From contig CAZLKN010000007.1 of the NCBI GenBank assembly GCA_964560135.1, forward strand, positions 1 to 64,000: DNA of 64,000 nt. Reading direction: 5' to 3'. A model generated the notes under the pieces. The model saw only the letters and a program-made list of their open reading frames with translations. It did not search any database and was not told the DNA's origin. The position numbers and the translations under genes were made by a program. This DNA is from CAZLKN01 sp964560135. Lineage in GTDB: Bacteria; Actinomycetota; JAICYB01. The first letter of the stretch is position 1. Each line of letters starts with the position of its first letter. Shown here one piece after another: positions 16,862-25,309 of this stretch.

Positions 16862-16888
16862 CGGGGGCGGGCACGAGGCCCGCCCCCG
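16862..16888 (-). terminator. GC-rich hairpin after repeat gene 4
   Basis: CGGGGGCGGGC pairs with GCCCGCCCCCG (11 bp, 5-nt loop), 18 bp past the stop at 16906. No T tract follows on the minus strand, so termination would be weaker. Confidence 0.55.
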
Positions 16889-16905
16889 GTAGCCGAACCA
16901 AATCC

Positions 16906-19900
16906 CTACAGCGCCTCGCCCCCGACGGCGTCTCCGACGAACCCGCCGGTCACCCAGCGGAGTCCGTCCTGGACACCCTCGGAACCGAAGCTGTCGCCCG
17001 CCGACAATGCCAGCGGACCGAAACCCGCGACCCCGGTCGTGAAGACTCCCAGGATCGTGACCTGCTGGAACCCGGCGTCCGCGTCGCCCGAGGAGGCCGT
17101 CGTCACCTGCGTCACGCTGGCGGAGGCGTCCTCGATCATCGCGGCACTGGCGTCCTGACCACGCGGCCCCACGACACCGTCCACCAGGGCGAAAGCCGAA
17201 GCCTCACCACTGGTGGCGATGGGGGCGATGTGGTCGTTGACCTCCTGGACCGTGGCCCCGCGGACCAGCGTCTCCTGGACGCCGGCGAACGCATCGCCGG
17301 ACGTCGCGGTGACGTCGATCCGCAGTCGGAGGTCGGCGTCGCCGGCGAGCGTCGCAGACGCGTCCGCCGTGAGCGCCAGCGCGGTCGCTCCGACCACCAG
17401 GACGACCTCCGGGTCTCCGGGGTTGAACGGATCCACCCCGAGGCCGCTGAACGCCGTGGCCGGACCGGCCTCGGCGAGGGCGTCCTCGCTGATGTTGTCG
17501 TTCTGGACCGTGGAGTCCCGGGCGTCGGTGATCTGGGAGCCCGCGAAGGTGGAGCCACCCGTCGCCTCCGAGGTCTGCGCACGGTTCGCGCGCAGCGTGG
17601 AGTCGCCGATCTGCTCCGCGGTGGCCTCGAAGCCCGCCTCTGCGAAGGCGAGCGGACCGACGAACACCTGAGCGGCGTTCCCGGCCACCACAGGGCAGTC
17701 GCACCCGGCGATGGGGGCCAAAGCGTCGTTGAAGTTCTGGACCTCGGAGGTACCCGAGGCGGTCGTCGACTGCAGCCCGGCCGCGGCGTCACCGCTGGTG
17801 GCGGTGGCACGCTGGCCGAAACGCGCGTCGGTGTCGCCCACCAGGTCGGCGCTGGCGTCGCCCTCGCCGGCCGCAACGGGCCCAGCGAAGATCTCCACCT
17901 GGTTGCCACCCGGCACGAGGACGGTCGTCCCGAACTCGTCGGTGATCTCCCCGTCGCAGAGCACGGAGGCGCACGCCAGAGCACTGGTGGCGCTTCCGAA
18001 GTCGACGAGGTTGAGGTCCTGCACGATCGAGCGGTCGCGTGCGTCGGCCTCCTGGGAGGCGGCGGTGGCGTCGCCCGAGAAGGCTTCGGCCACCACGTCG
18101 AGGCGGAGGGTGTTGTCCCCCACCTGCGACGCGTTCGCGTCCGTCGCTCCGGCGAACGGACCGGCCACCCCGAAGACGAGGTTGTCGGCCAGAGCATCGC
18201 CGGACAGGGCGTCGTTGAAGAACGAGTCGTTGTCGTTCTGCACCACGGCGGAGTCCCGGGCGGTGGTCGTCTGTGACCCGCCGGTGGCGTCGCTGCTGAC
18301 CGCGGTCGCCTCTCCGTTCAGCCGGGCCTCATCGTCTCCTACCTGGTCGGCCGTGGCCGGTCCGAAGATCCCGAACGCGACCGGGCCCGCGAAGAGCTGG
18401 GCCTCATTGGCCGCTCCGGCGAACCCGCTCACGACGAGGTCGAGGACCGAGGTGTTCACGTTCTGCACCGTCGACGAGTCGCGAGCGTCCGTGTCCTGGG
18501 AGCCGACGATGGCGTCCCCGGATCTGGAGGTCGCGTCGAGGTCGACGCGCACGTCCGTGTCCCCCACCTGGCCGGCGGACGCCGACTCGAAGATGGCGAT
18601 GGCCGCTGGGCCGGACACTGACGTCAGGAAGTTGTCACTCACCGAGTCCCCCGAAAGGGCCTGGTTGAGCTCGGACAGGTTGTCGTTCTGGACGACGGCC
18701 TGTCCGCGGGCATCGGTGTTCTGGACTCCCGCCCAGGCATCCCCGCTGGCGGCGTCGGCCACCGTGGCGATGTCGAACGAAGCGTCCCCCACCTGCGATG
18801 CGTCGGCATCCGCGCCGGCTCCGAAGGCCAAAGCCACCGGTCCGGCGAACGCCTCCACAACGCTCACTGCGTTTGCTGCTCCAGTTACTGCTTCGTCATC
18901 CTCACTCGCGCTGCGATTCTGAACGGTCAACGCCCCGGCACGGTCACCCGTGGCCGCGGTCGTCTGGGAACCCGTCACGGCATCCCCGGAGGTCCCCGTC
19001 GCGTCCATGTCGAGAGCGCCTGAGGCGTTCCCGACCTGCGACGCGCCGGCGGACGAAGCTCCGTGGGCGAAGGGCCCGACGAAGGCGATGCCGAGGTTGG
19101 CCGCGAGTACCGGGCCTGACTCGGCGAGCCCGCCGGCTGCCGTGTTGTCGTTCTGGACGATCCCATCGGATGCGGTCGTGTCCTGGGTGCCGAGTGTGGC
19201 ACCGCCGGACAGCCCGTCCGCCGACTGCGTGATGACCGCATCGGCGTCCCCGATCAGGCTCGCGTCGACCGGCTCCCCGGATCCGGAGATCGCGACCGGA
19301 CCGGTCCCCGACGGTGCGGGGAAGGTCGGATCGGTCGAATCACCGAACACGTTGAGCACGTCGACGGCGCCGGAGAAGGCAAAGCCGCAGTCGGTCACAG
19401 CGTTCCCGCATTCATTGGTGTTCTGGACGATCGCGCCGTCCGAGGCGGTGAACTGTGATCCGGCGCGGGCTGGGCCGCTCTCTCCGATCGCGTCCTGTGA
19501 GATGTCCAGGTTCCCGTCACCGACCATCGACGCGTTCGCGCCCTCGCCTGTGGCGTAGGGCCCGTTGTGGGCGTCGACGGAATTGAACGAGGTGACGGGA
19601 CCCGACTCGGCGGTGGCTCCGACGGAGCTGTTGTTGTTCTGCTCCGTGGATCCCGCCTCCGGTGTCGATGTCTGCGAGCCGGCCGAGGCCGGTCCGCTCG
19701 ACGCCGACGAGTTCTGACCGACGGTGGTGTCCGTATCGCCCACCATCGACGCGCTCGCGCCGTCCTGCGCCGCGGGGCCCGACTGAAGAGTCGTCGAGTT
19801 CCCTGCGGCCACCGGAGCGGACGTGGCGGTCGAGTCGGTCGACTCGTTCCCGTTCTGAACCACGGTCCCGTCCTGCGCGGAGGCCGAACCCCCGAGCCAC

Positions 19901-19965
19901 AGAACAGAACCTGCGCACGCGAGCGCGAGGACGGCGAGCAATCTCGCTATCGATCTCGCGTTCAT
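16906..19965 (-). CDS. Secreted diverged repeat protein 4 (1019 aa, about 12 degenerate units)
   Basis: ATG 19965 follows AGGAGGCACG. A signal peptide (MNARSIARLLAVLALACAG, cleavage near ASAQ) leads into VVQNGNESTDSTATS, the family's N-terminal block. About twelve units follow, but the first turn is changed: S-M/Q-V-G-D-x replaces Q-x-G-D-N in most copies, and the Q at its end is often L, V or R. A recurrent ARDS-x-VQN motif and SGDA-x-A-G-x-Q mark the second part of the unit. Several insertions carry Cys pairs (ECGNAVTDCGF, CASVLCDGEITDEF, CDCPV), which the other members lack. The C-terminus (about 60 residues) is not repetitive and is Gly-rich, with no anchor. It may be a specialised cap or adaptor. 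Confidence 0.85.
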   Translation of the reverse strand: MNARSIARLLAVLALACAGSVLWLGGSASAQDGTVVQNGNESTDSTATSAPVAAGNSTTLQSGPAAQDGASASMVGDTDTTVGQNSSASSGPASAGSQTSTPEAGSTEQNNNSSVGATAESGPVTSFNSVDAHNGPYATGEGANASMVGDGNLDISQDAIGESGPARAGSQFTASDGAIVQNTNECGNAVTDCGFAFSGAVDVLNVFGDSTDPTFPAPSGTGPVAISGSGEPVDASLIGDADAVITQSADGLSGGATLGTQDTTASDGIVQNDNTAAGGLAESGPVLAANLGIAFVGPFAHGASSAGASQVGNASGALDMDATGTSGDAVTGSQTTAATGDRAGALTVQNRSASEDDEAVTGAANAVSVVEAFAGPVALAFGAGADADASQVGDASFDIATVADAASGDAWAGVQNTDARGQAVVQNDNLSELNQALSGDSVSDNFLTSVSGPAAIAIFESASAGQVGDTDVRVDLDATSRSGDAIVGSQDTDARDSSTVQNVNTSVLDLVVSGFAGAANEAQLFAGPVAFGIFGPATADQVGDDEARLNGEATAVSSDATGGSQTTTARDSAVVQNDNDSFFNDALSGDALADNLVFGVAGPFAGATDANASQVGDNTLRLDVVAEAFSGDATAASQEADARDRSIVQDLNLVDFGSATSALACASVLCDGEITDEFGTTVLVPGGNQVEIFAGPVAAGEGDASADLVGDTDARFGQRATATSGDAAAGLQSTTASGTSEVQNFNDALAPIAGCDCPVVAGNAAQVFVGPLAFAEAGFEATAEQIGDSTLRANRAQTSEATGGSTFAGSQITDARDSTVQNDNISEDALAEAGPATAFSGLGVDPFNPGDPEVVLVVGATALALTADASATLAGDADLRLRIDVTATSGDAFAGVQETLVRGATVQEVNDHIAPIATSGEASAFALVDGVVGPRGQDASAAMIEDASASVTQVTTASSGDADAGFQQVTILGVFTTGVAGFGPLALSAGDSFGSEGVQDGLRWVTGGFVGDAVGGEAL

Positions 19966-20130
19966 CGTGCCTCCTGATCGATCACGTGCAGCGTGCACGC
20001 GACAACAAACAACGAACGAAGCTGGACCTTCCGGAGGTCACCTCCTCGAGGCCGAGCACCGACCGGTCCGAGGTCGGCGCCCACCACACCAGGGCTCGCT
20101 ACGAACAGCTCGCAGCGGCGAGTGGTCAGC

Positions 20131-20159
20131 ATATCAGAGGCCCGCGGTGCCGCGGTCAA
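20131..20159 (-). promoter_or_regulatory. Possible promoter of repeat gene 4
   Basis: On the minus strand TTGACC (20154-20159) and TGATAT (20131-20136) are 17 bp apart. The -10 is a poor match. The 326-bp interval 19966-20291 has no convincing gene; it holds this element, an untranslated leader of about 160 nt and the next gene's terminator. Confidence 0.3.
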
Positions 20160-20239
20160 CCGCCACTGGGGGCCGTAGCCCCGGAAGGGCCTCAACCCGG
20201 TTCATGTTGAGGTCGAGGGTGGCCTCTGACCTGGGAAAA

Positions 20240-20269
20240 GGAGAGGGGCCCCCGTCGGGGCCCCTCTCC
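20240..20269 (-). terminator. Hairpin terminator of repeat gene 5
   Basis: GGAGAGGGGCCCC pairs with GGGGCCCCTCTCC (13 bp, loop CGTC). On the minus strand TTTTCCC follows. Confidence 0.85.
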
Positions 20270-20291
20270 GAACTACAGACGACCGGATCGT

Positions 20292-22730
20292 TTACACGAT
20301 CCCGATCACCGTTCCACCGGACACCGCATCGCCCGTAATGGCGTCGGTCGCCTGCCCCGCGGTGACGGAGTTGTCACCGACCTGGGAGACGGTACCGGGG
20401 TTCGCCACCGGACCCACCGAGCCCGCCGCAAGGTTCGTGGCGAAGGCGTCGAGGGTCAGGGCGAACGGTGCAGTGGCGTTGTTCACGTGCTGGACGGTCG
20501 CGTCCCGAGCTCCCGCCACACCCACAACCTGGCCGCCTGCTACGGCGTCCCCGCTGTGGGCGGTGGCGATCTGGTCGAGGTCGATCGAGTTGTCCCCGAT
20601 CTGGTTCGCACTGGCGGTACCCGCGCCGGAAGCGATGGCCTCGGGTCCTGCCAGCACGATCGCGTCGTTGAACGCCTCCGCGAATCCGGAGATCGCCAAC
20701 GCATCGGTGCTGGTGTTGGTGAGCTGGGCCACGACGTCACGGCCGCCAACCACACCGAGTACCTGCGACCCCGCCACGGCGTCGCCGGAGACCGCGAGGG
20801 CCTCCTGCGCGACGAACGTGTCGTTGTCGCCGAACTGGGTGGCGGTGGCTGTGCCATCGTCCGTTACTGCCGAGGGTCCGGCGAACACGTCGCCCAGGTT
20901 CACCGCGAGCGCGTCGCCCGAGAAGGCGAACGGCGCGTCGGCGTTGTTCTGGGCCTGCACGGTCACGTCGCGGGAAGCGACGATCCCGAACACCTGTCCA
21001 CCGGCCACGGCGTCACCCGACTCGGCCTCCGCGAGCTGCGCGAGGCCTGCCGAGTTGTCACCGTTCTGAACTGCGGACGCCGTGCCGGTCCCCGAGGTGC
21101 TGGCGACCGGTCCGGCTTCCACGAGCCCTGCGTTAAAGGCCGTGGCGTTACCGGAGAACGCCGTGGCGTCGACCGTGTTGTTCCCGGACTGCACGACGGC
21201 ATCCCGGGTGTCCACGATCCCGACCACGGTCCCACCGGCGACAGCATCGCCGCTGGTGGCCGACGCATCCTGGACGAGCAGCGCGTCGTTGTCGCCCAGC
21301 TGGGCGGCTGAAGCGCTTCCATCCGCACCGGAGGCGGCAGAAGGCCCGGCGAGCACGAGGCCGTCGTTGAAGGCCTCCGCATCACCGGAGAAGGCGAACG
21401 GAGCATCGGCCACGTTCTGGCCCTGCACCGTCACGTCGCTGCCGCCGACCGAGCCCGTAATTTGCGAGCCCGCCACAGCGTCACCGCTCGTTGCCTCTGC
21501 CGTCTGTACCACCGTCACGTCGTTGTCTCCGTTCTGAGTAGCTTGTGCGATCGCGCCGTCCGTGAAAGCTTCCGGACCGGCGATGACCAGCACGTCGTTC
21601 ACCGAATCGGCATTACCCGAAATGGCTACCGGGTCTTCGCTGGACTGCTGGTTCTGGACCGTGAGGTGTCCTCGCTGCGCCGATACCAGACCAGTCACCT
21701 GCGAACCCGCCACGGCGTCACCCGATGTGGACACAGCTTCCTGATCAACCAGGACGTCGTTGTCGCCGACCTGGCTGGACTGGGCCGTACCCGTCACCGA
21801 GAACGCGGCCGGGCCCGCCAGTACCGCGGAGAAATTCTCCGCGAAGGCGTTCCCGGATATCGCGACCGGATCCGTGGATGCATTCTGGTTCTGGATCGTG
21901 GCATCACCGTTGCCGACATAGCCCGTTACCTGGCTACCGGCAACGGCGTCACCCGACGCGGCCTCGCTGGACTGCCTCAGAACGGCGTCGTTGTCGCCGA
22001 CCTGAGCTGCGTTGGCCGTGCCGTCTACGGTGTCGGAGAAGGGACCGGCGGCCACGAACGCGTCGTTGAACGCGTCTGCGTCACCTGAGATACCGACCGC
22101 GTCGGTACTCGAGTTCGTGCCCTGGACGACGCCATCGCCGCCCACGATCCCTGCCACCTGGGAGCCGGCGACTGCCGACCCTGTCCCGGCGACACTCTCC
22201 TGATCAACCCTCACGCTGTTGTCCCCGACCTGGGATGCGTTTGCGTCTCCGGTGCCCGTGGCCGTGGCTTCTGGGCCAGCGGTCACATCGGCGTTGTTCG
22301 ACGCCGTTGCGTCACCGGATACTGCGGTGGCACCCGTAGACGTGTTCGTCTGCTGGATGGTGCCTCCGCCCACGCTCCCGCTCACCTGTGAACCCGCCAC
22401 CGCATCGCCCGACTGGGCTTCCGCTGACTGGTCCACGGTGACCGAGTTGTCTCCGATCTGGGACGACTGAGCTCCTCCGCCCGTCGCGGCAGGTCCGGCG
22501 CCGACGGTCGCGTTGTTGCTCGCGTCCGCCGTCGACGAAACCGCCGTCGAATCGGTGGAGGAGTTCGAGCCCTGAACCGTGGTGGAGTCGGCTGCCGCCG
22601 GAGAAGCTTCCGGAGAAGCTTCCGGCGTCGGCGTGGGTTCCTGCGCCGAAGCGCTACCCGCACCGATCAACAGTCCGAATCCCGCCAGCGCCCCGATAAC
22701 CAGCCCGTAGGCCAGTCTGGGTCGCTGCAT
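20292..22730 (-). CDS. Secreted Q-x-G-D-N repeat protein 5 (812 aa, about 10 units)
   Basis: ATG 22730 follows GGGAGGTAAT. The signal peptide (RLAYGLVIGALAGFGLLI, cleavage near ASAQ) is followed by a short PTPEASPEASP linker and about ten units of some 73 residues. The Q-x-G-D-N turns are highly regular (SQIGDNSVTVDQ, SQVGDNSVRVDQ, AQVGDNDAVLRQ), as are SGDAVAGSQV and the A-F/V-N-D-x-x-V-x-A-G-P segments. The last residues, SGGTVIGIV, end inside a unit with no anchor. It is the first gene of the island in transcription order and has a long structured leader. Export through Sec is expected; function is unknown. Confidence 0.88.
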   Translation of the reverse strand: MQRPRLAYGLVIGALAGFGLLIGAGSASAQEPTPTPEASPEASPAAADSTTVQGSNSSTDSTAVSSTADASNNATVGAGPAATGGGAQSSQIGDNSVTVDQSAEAQSGDAVAGSQVSGSVGGGTIQQTNTSTGATAVSGDATASNNADVTAGPEATATGTGDANASQVGDNSVRVDQESVAGTGSAVAGSQVAGIVGGDGVVQGTNSSTDAVGISGDADAFNDAFVAAGPFSDTVDGTANAAQVGDNDAVLRQSSEAASGDAVAGSQVTGYVGNGDATIQNQNASTDPVAISGNAFAENFSAVLAGPAAFSVTGTAQSSQVGDNDVLVDQEAVSTSGDAVAGSQVTGLVSAQRGHLTVQNQQSSEDPVAISGNADSVNDVLVIAGPEAFTDGAIAQATQNGDNDVTVVQTAEATSGDAVAGSQITGSVGGSDVTVQGQNVADAPFAFSGDAEAFNDGLVLAGPSAASGADGSASAAQLGDNDALLVQDASATSGDAVAGGTVVGIVDTRDAVVQSGNNTVDATAFSGNATAFNAGLVEAGPVASTSGTGTASAVQNGDNSAGLAQLAEAESGDAVAGGQVFGIVASRDVTVQAQNNADAPFAFSGDALAVNLGDVFAGPSAVTDDGTATATQFGDNDTFVAQEALAVSGDAVAGSQVLGVVGGRDVVAQLTNTSTDALAISGFAEAFNDAIVLAGPEAIASGAGTASANQIGDNSIDLDQIATAHSGDAVAGGQVVGVAGARDATVQHVNNATAPFALTLDAFATNLAAGSVGPVANPGTVSQVGDNSVTAGQATDAITGDAVSGGTVIGIV

Positions 22731-22740
22731 ATTACCTCCC

Positions 22741-22980
22741 TAGGTTCGTCCGACGCCGGCCGAAGCCGGCGCAAGAGGCTCACCTCATGACTTCGGGCCC
22801 TCCTGGTTCACCTCCCTTTCAGGCGGTGGATCCCCCTGGCCCGGTGGGGGTCCGCCGTCATGACTGCACCCCGGCGACCGTCGCCACCGGGGACAACACG
22901 TTACTCCTGTTCAGCGCATCCGCAAAGCGGTTGTCCAATACATCACGCTAAGACACCCAAGCAACACTATTCGTCACCGG
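22741..22980 (-). promoter_or_regulatory. Long structured 5' leader of repeat gene 5
   Basis: The 285-bp interval 22731-23015 has no credible gene. On the minus strand it can form at least three stable hairpins, among them GCCGGC/GCCGGC just before the ribosome-binding site and a longer one around GGCGGACCCCC. Segments such as GGGGGATCCAC and AGGTGAACC loosely recall the c-di-AMP (ydaO-type) riboswitch core, but several conserved parts are not evident. Treat it as a structured leader of unknown type. Confidence 0.4.
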
Positions 22981-23015
22981 GCCACAGGAAGAAACGGACA
23001 TTCGACGTGTCCGCC

Positions 23016-25202
23016 TCAGCGGACGTCGAAGGCGTCCACGAAGGTGAACCCGTAGCGGGAGCTGGGGTTCTTGTCCCCGGTCACGACCACCTCGATCGTG
23101 TGGGAGCCGACACCGAGACCGGTGGCCTCGAAGAGCACCACCCGGTGGCTGGTGGCGGACGAGTAACTGTCGACCCGGTCAACCACGCTGCCGTCGATCC
23201 GGACCTCGGTGATGCCCCCGTCGGGGTCGCGCATCCCGATCCACCGGATGTCGGTGCCCGTGAAGGTGAAGGCCGCGCTGTCCCCGGTCCGCAGGGCCCG
23301 GCTGTAGCCGCCGCCGCTGGCCGACGAATCCGACCGCGTGCGCCAGCCACCGTCGTAGACGATCGCCGACGAGCCGTCCTCGGTCCGCTGCCAGGTCCCG
23401 GGGGCCGTCGTCGGGGTCGGGGTGGGCGTGGGCGTCGGTGTCGGTGTGGGCGTCGGGCTGGCGGTCGGTGTCGGGGTGGGGGTCGGCGTCGGGTCGGGGT
23501 CGCTCGAGGCGCCACCGGACGAGGCCTCGAAGGCGTCCACGTAGGTGAAGCCATACCGGGAGTCGGGGTGCTTGTCCCCCGTCACGACCAGCTCGATCGT
23601 GTGCGGTCCGGCCGTCAGTCCCGAGACCTCGTATATGACCTTCTGGTACTCGGTGGTCGAGGCGTAGCCGTCGATACGCCCGACGAACGCGCCGTCGACC
23701 CTGACCTCCGTGATCCCGGCGTCCGACGAACGGATACCGATCCAGCGCGCCGCCGTGCCGTCGAAGGAGAAGGTGACCGAATCACCCGTGTAGCGAGAGT
23801 ACGTGTACGTCCCCCCGCTCACGAGCGAGGAACTCCTGGTCCGCCAGTACCCCGAGTACGACGGGCTCGAGGAGTTGTCCTCGGTGCGGGTCCACACGCC
23901 GTCGGGTTCCGGCGTCGGCGTGGGGGTGGGACTCGCGGTCGGTGTCGGGCTCGGGTCGCTCTCGGAGGCACCCACGGCGCGGGCGAGGTTCAGACGGCCC
24001 TCACTCGACACCTTCCCGGCCAACGCCGGGATCTTGTCCACGCTGGACAGCAGCCGGTCGCGTACCGAGGTGTAGCTCCACCCCGGGTTGGCGGCCCAGA
24101 CCAGCGCCGCCGCCCCCGCCACCGCGGGAGCCGACATCGAGGTCCCACTCATGTACATGTAGCCGCCGGGCACGGTCGAGTAGATCGACGAGCCGGGGGC
24201 CCCGATGTGGACGGTGGTCGGGCCGTAGCTGGAGAAGGACGACAGGTTGTCGTACCGGTCGGTGGATGCCACGGTCACGACGTTGGCGTTGGAGCAAGTG
24301 GCGGGCCACGTGGCCCGCGTGTCGTTGTTGCGCCCGTCGTTGCCGGCAGCGGCCACGAACAGCACGCCCCTGGCCTTCGCGTACTCGAGGGCGTCGAAGA
24401 TCACCGACGGGCAGCTTCCGGAGCCGCCCCAGGATGCGTTCATCACGGTCTTGCGCCCCGTGGAGGAGGCGTGGTCGGCGACCATCCGGATCGCCTGGGC
24501 GCCACCGCTGGAGGAGAAGTCGAAGGGGACGTCGACGAGCCCGACCTCCCAGTTGACCCCCGAGACTCCGAGGCTGTTGTTCCCCCGGGCCCCCGCGATG
24601 CCCGCGACATGCGATCCGTGCCTGCAGGAGGACGAGGAGAACGGGCAATTCCCCTGGAAGAGCCTGGTCAGGTAGTTCGGACTCAGGTCCTCGTGTGTCT
24701 CCTGGAGGCCCGTGTCGATCACGGCGACCGAGACCGCCGAGGAGCCTTTCGTCACCGTCCACGCATCGGTGGCGGAGATGTCGGCACCCGGCGTGCCGCC
24801 GGACTGTCCGGTGTTCTCGAGGCCCCACTGCACGCCGAAATTCGGGTCATTGGGGACGACGGCGAACGGTTCGGCCAGGAAATCGGGTTCCGCGAAGCGG
24901 ACCCGCCGGTCCGACCGGTAGGCACGGAGACGTTTGTCGAGGTCAGCGCCCGACGCGAGCCGCACCACCTCCACGTGCAGAGGTTCGATCCGCCGCTCCA
25001 CCCGGTCGCCCCCGCGGTCGCGGTGGGTACGTGCGCGGTCCACGCCGCTGGTCCGGGGCTGAAAACCGACCACGATGCGATCGGGAGCGTACGAGCCGGC
25101 GGGCGTCTCGGCCCCCGCGCCCGGACCGCCGGCCGGAAGGAGCGTGAGCAGGAGCGCCACGGCAGCGGCGATCGTCCCCGTCCTTTCCCAGCGTCCACCC
25201 AT
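23016..25202 (-). CDS. Secreted subtilisin-like serine protease (S8) with two repeated C-terminal domains
   Basis: The 728-residue product has a signal peptide, an inhibitor-like propeptide (about residues 40-105) and an S8 domain with Asp in VIDTG (about 161), His in CRHGSH (about 195), the oxyanion Asn in AAAGNDG, and Ser in SGTSMSAP (about 354). Two homologous domains of about 125 residues follow, each preceded by a Pro/Thr linker. Both read W-x-R-TED-x-SS, GDS-x-F-F, RWIG-R, GITEVR-DG and HTIE-VVTGDK and end SRYGFT-VDAF, like a galactose-binding jelly roll. They probably hold the enzyme on polysaccharide or another surface ligand. ATG 25202 is preferred over TTG 25223 because of the AGAGG upstream. 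The gene sits just upstream of the repeat island. Confidence 0.92.
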   Translation of the reverse strand: MGGRWERTGTIAAAVALLLTLLPAGGPGAGAETPAGSYAPDRIVVGFQPRTSGVDRARTHRDRGGDRVERRIEPLHVEVVRLASGADLDKRLRAYRSDRRVRFAEPDFLAEPFAVVPNDPNFGVQWGLENTGQSGGTPGADISATDAWTVTKGSSAVSVAVIDTGLQETHEDLSPNYLTRLFQGNCPFSSSSCRHGSHVAGIAGARGNNSLGVSGVNWEVGLVDVPFDFSSSGGAQAIRMVADHASSTGRKTVMNASWGGSGSCPSVIFDALEYAKARGVLFVAAAGNDGRNNDTRATWPATCSNANVVTVASTDRYDNLSSFSSYGPTTVHIGAPGSSIYSTVPGGYMYMSGTSMSAPAVAGAAALVWAANPGWSYTSVRDRLLSSVDKIPALAGKVSSEGRLNLARAVGASESDPSPTPTASPTPTPTPEPDGVWTRTEDNSSSPSYSGYWRTRSSSLVSGGTYTYSRYTGDSVTFSFDGTAARWIGIRSSDAGITEVRVDGAFVGRIDGYASTTEYQKVIYEVSGLTAGPHTIELVVTGDKHPDSRYGFTYVDAFEASSGGASSDPDPTPTPTPTPTASPTPTPTPTPTPTPTPTTAPGTWQRTEDGSSAIVYDGGWRTRSDSSASGGGYSRALRTGDSAAFTFTGTDIRWIGMRDPDGGITEVRIDGSVVDRVDSYSSATSHRVVLFEATGLGVGSHTIEVVVTGDKNPSSRYGFTFVDAFDVR

Positions 25203-25309
25203 CTCGATCGTGCCTCTCGTCAAGAAAACCCCGCGCCACGTGGAGCTCGCGGGGCTGCTTCACTCTATAAAGAGTCATCGGCCCCCTACAACAGGTTCTG
25301 AAGCTCCGG

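Noticed and set aside
16906..19965. Polymorphic-toxin or Rhs-like reading of the diverged repeat protein
   Set aside because: There is no YD repeat, no toxin domain at the C-terminus and no immunity gene beside it; its signal peptide and unit layout match the neighbouring repeat family.
11164..22730. CRISPR-like regular DNA repeats
   Set aside because: The periodicity of about 220 bp follows codons and varies in sequence; units encode protein repeats, there are no short identical repeats with unique spacers, and no cas gene is nearby.
23400..23510. GC-rich microsatellite (GTCGGG/GTGGGC runs) as a regulatory or recombination element
   Set aside because: It simply encodes the Pro/Thr linker of the subtilase.
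22860..25301. 813-residue plus-strand frame opposite the subtilase
   Set aside because: The minus strand has a complete S8 triad and signal peptide; the plus frame is low-complexity Gly/Arg/Val.
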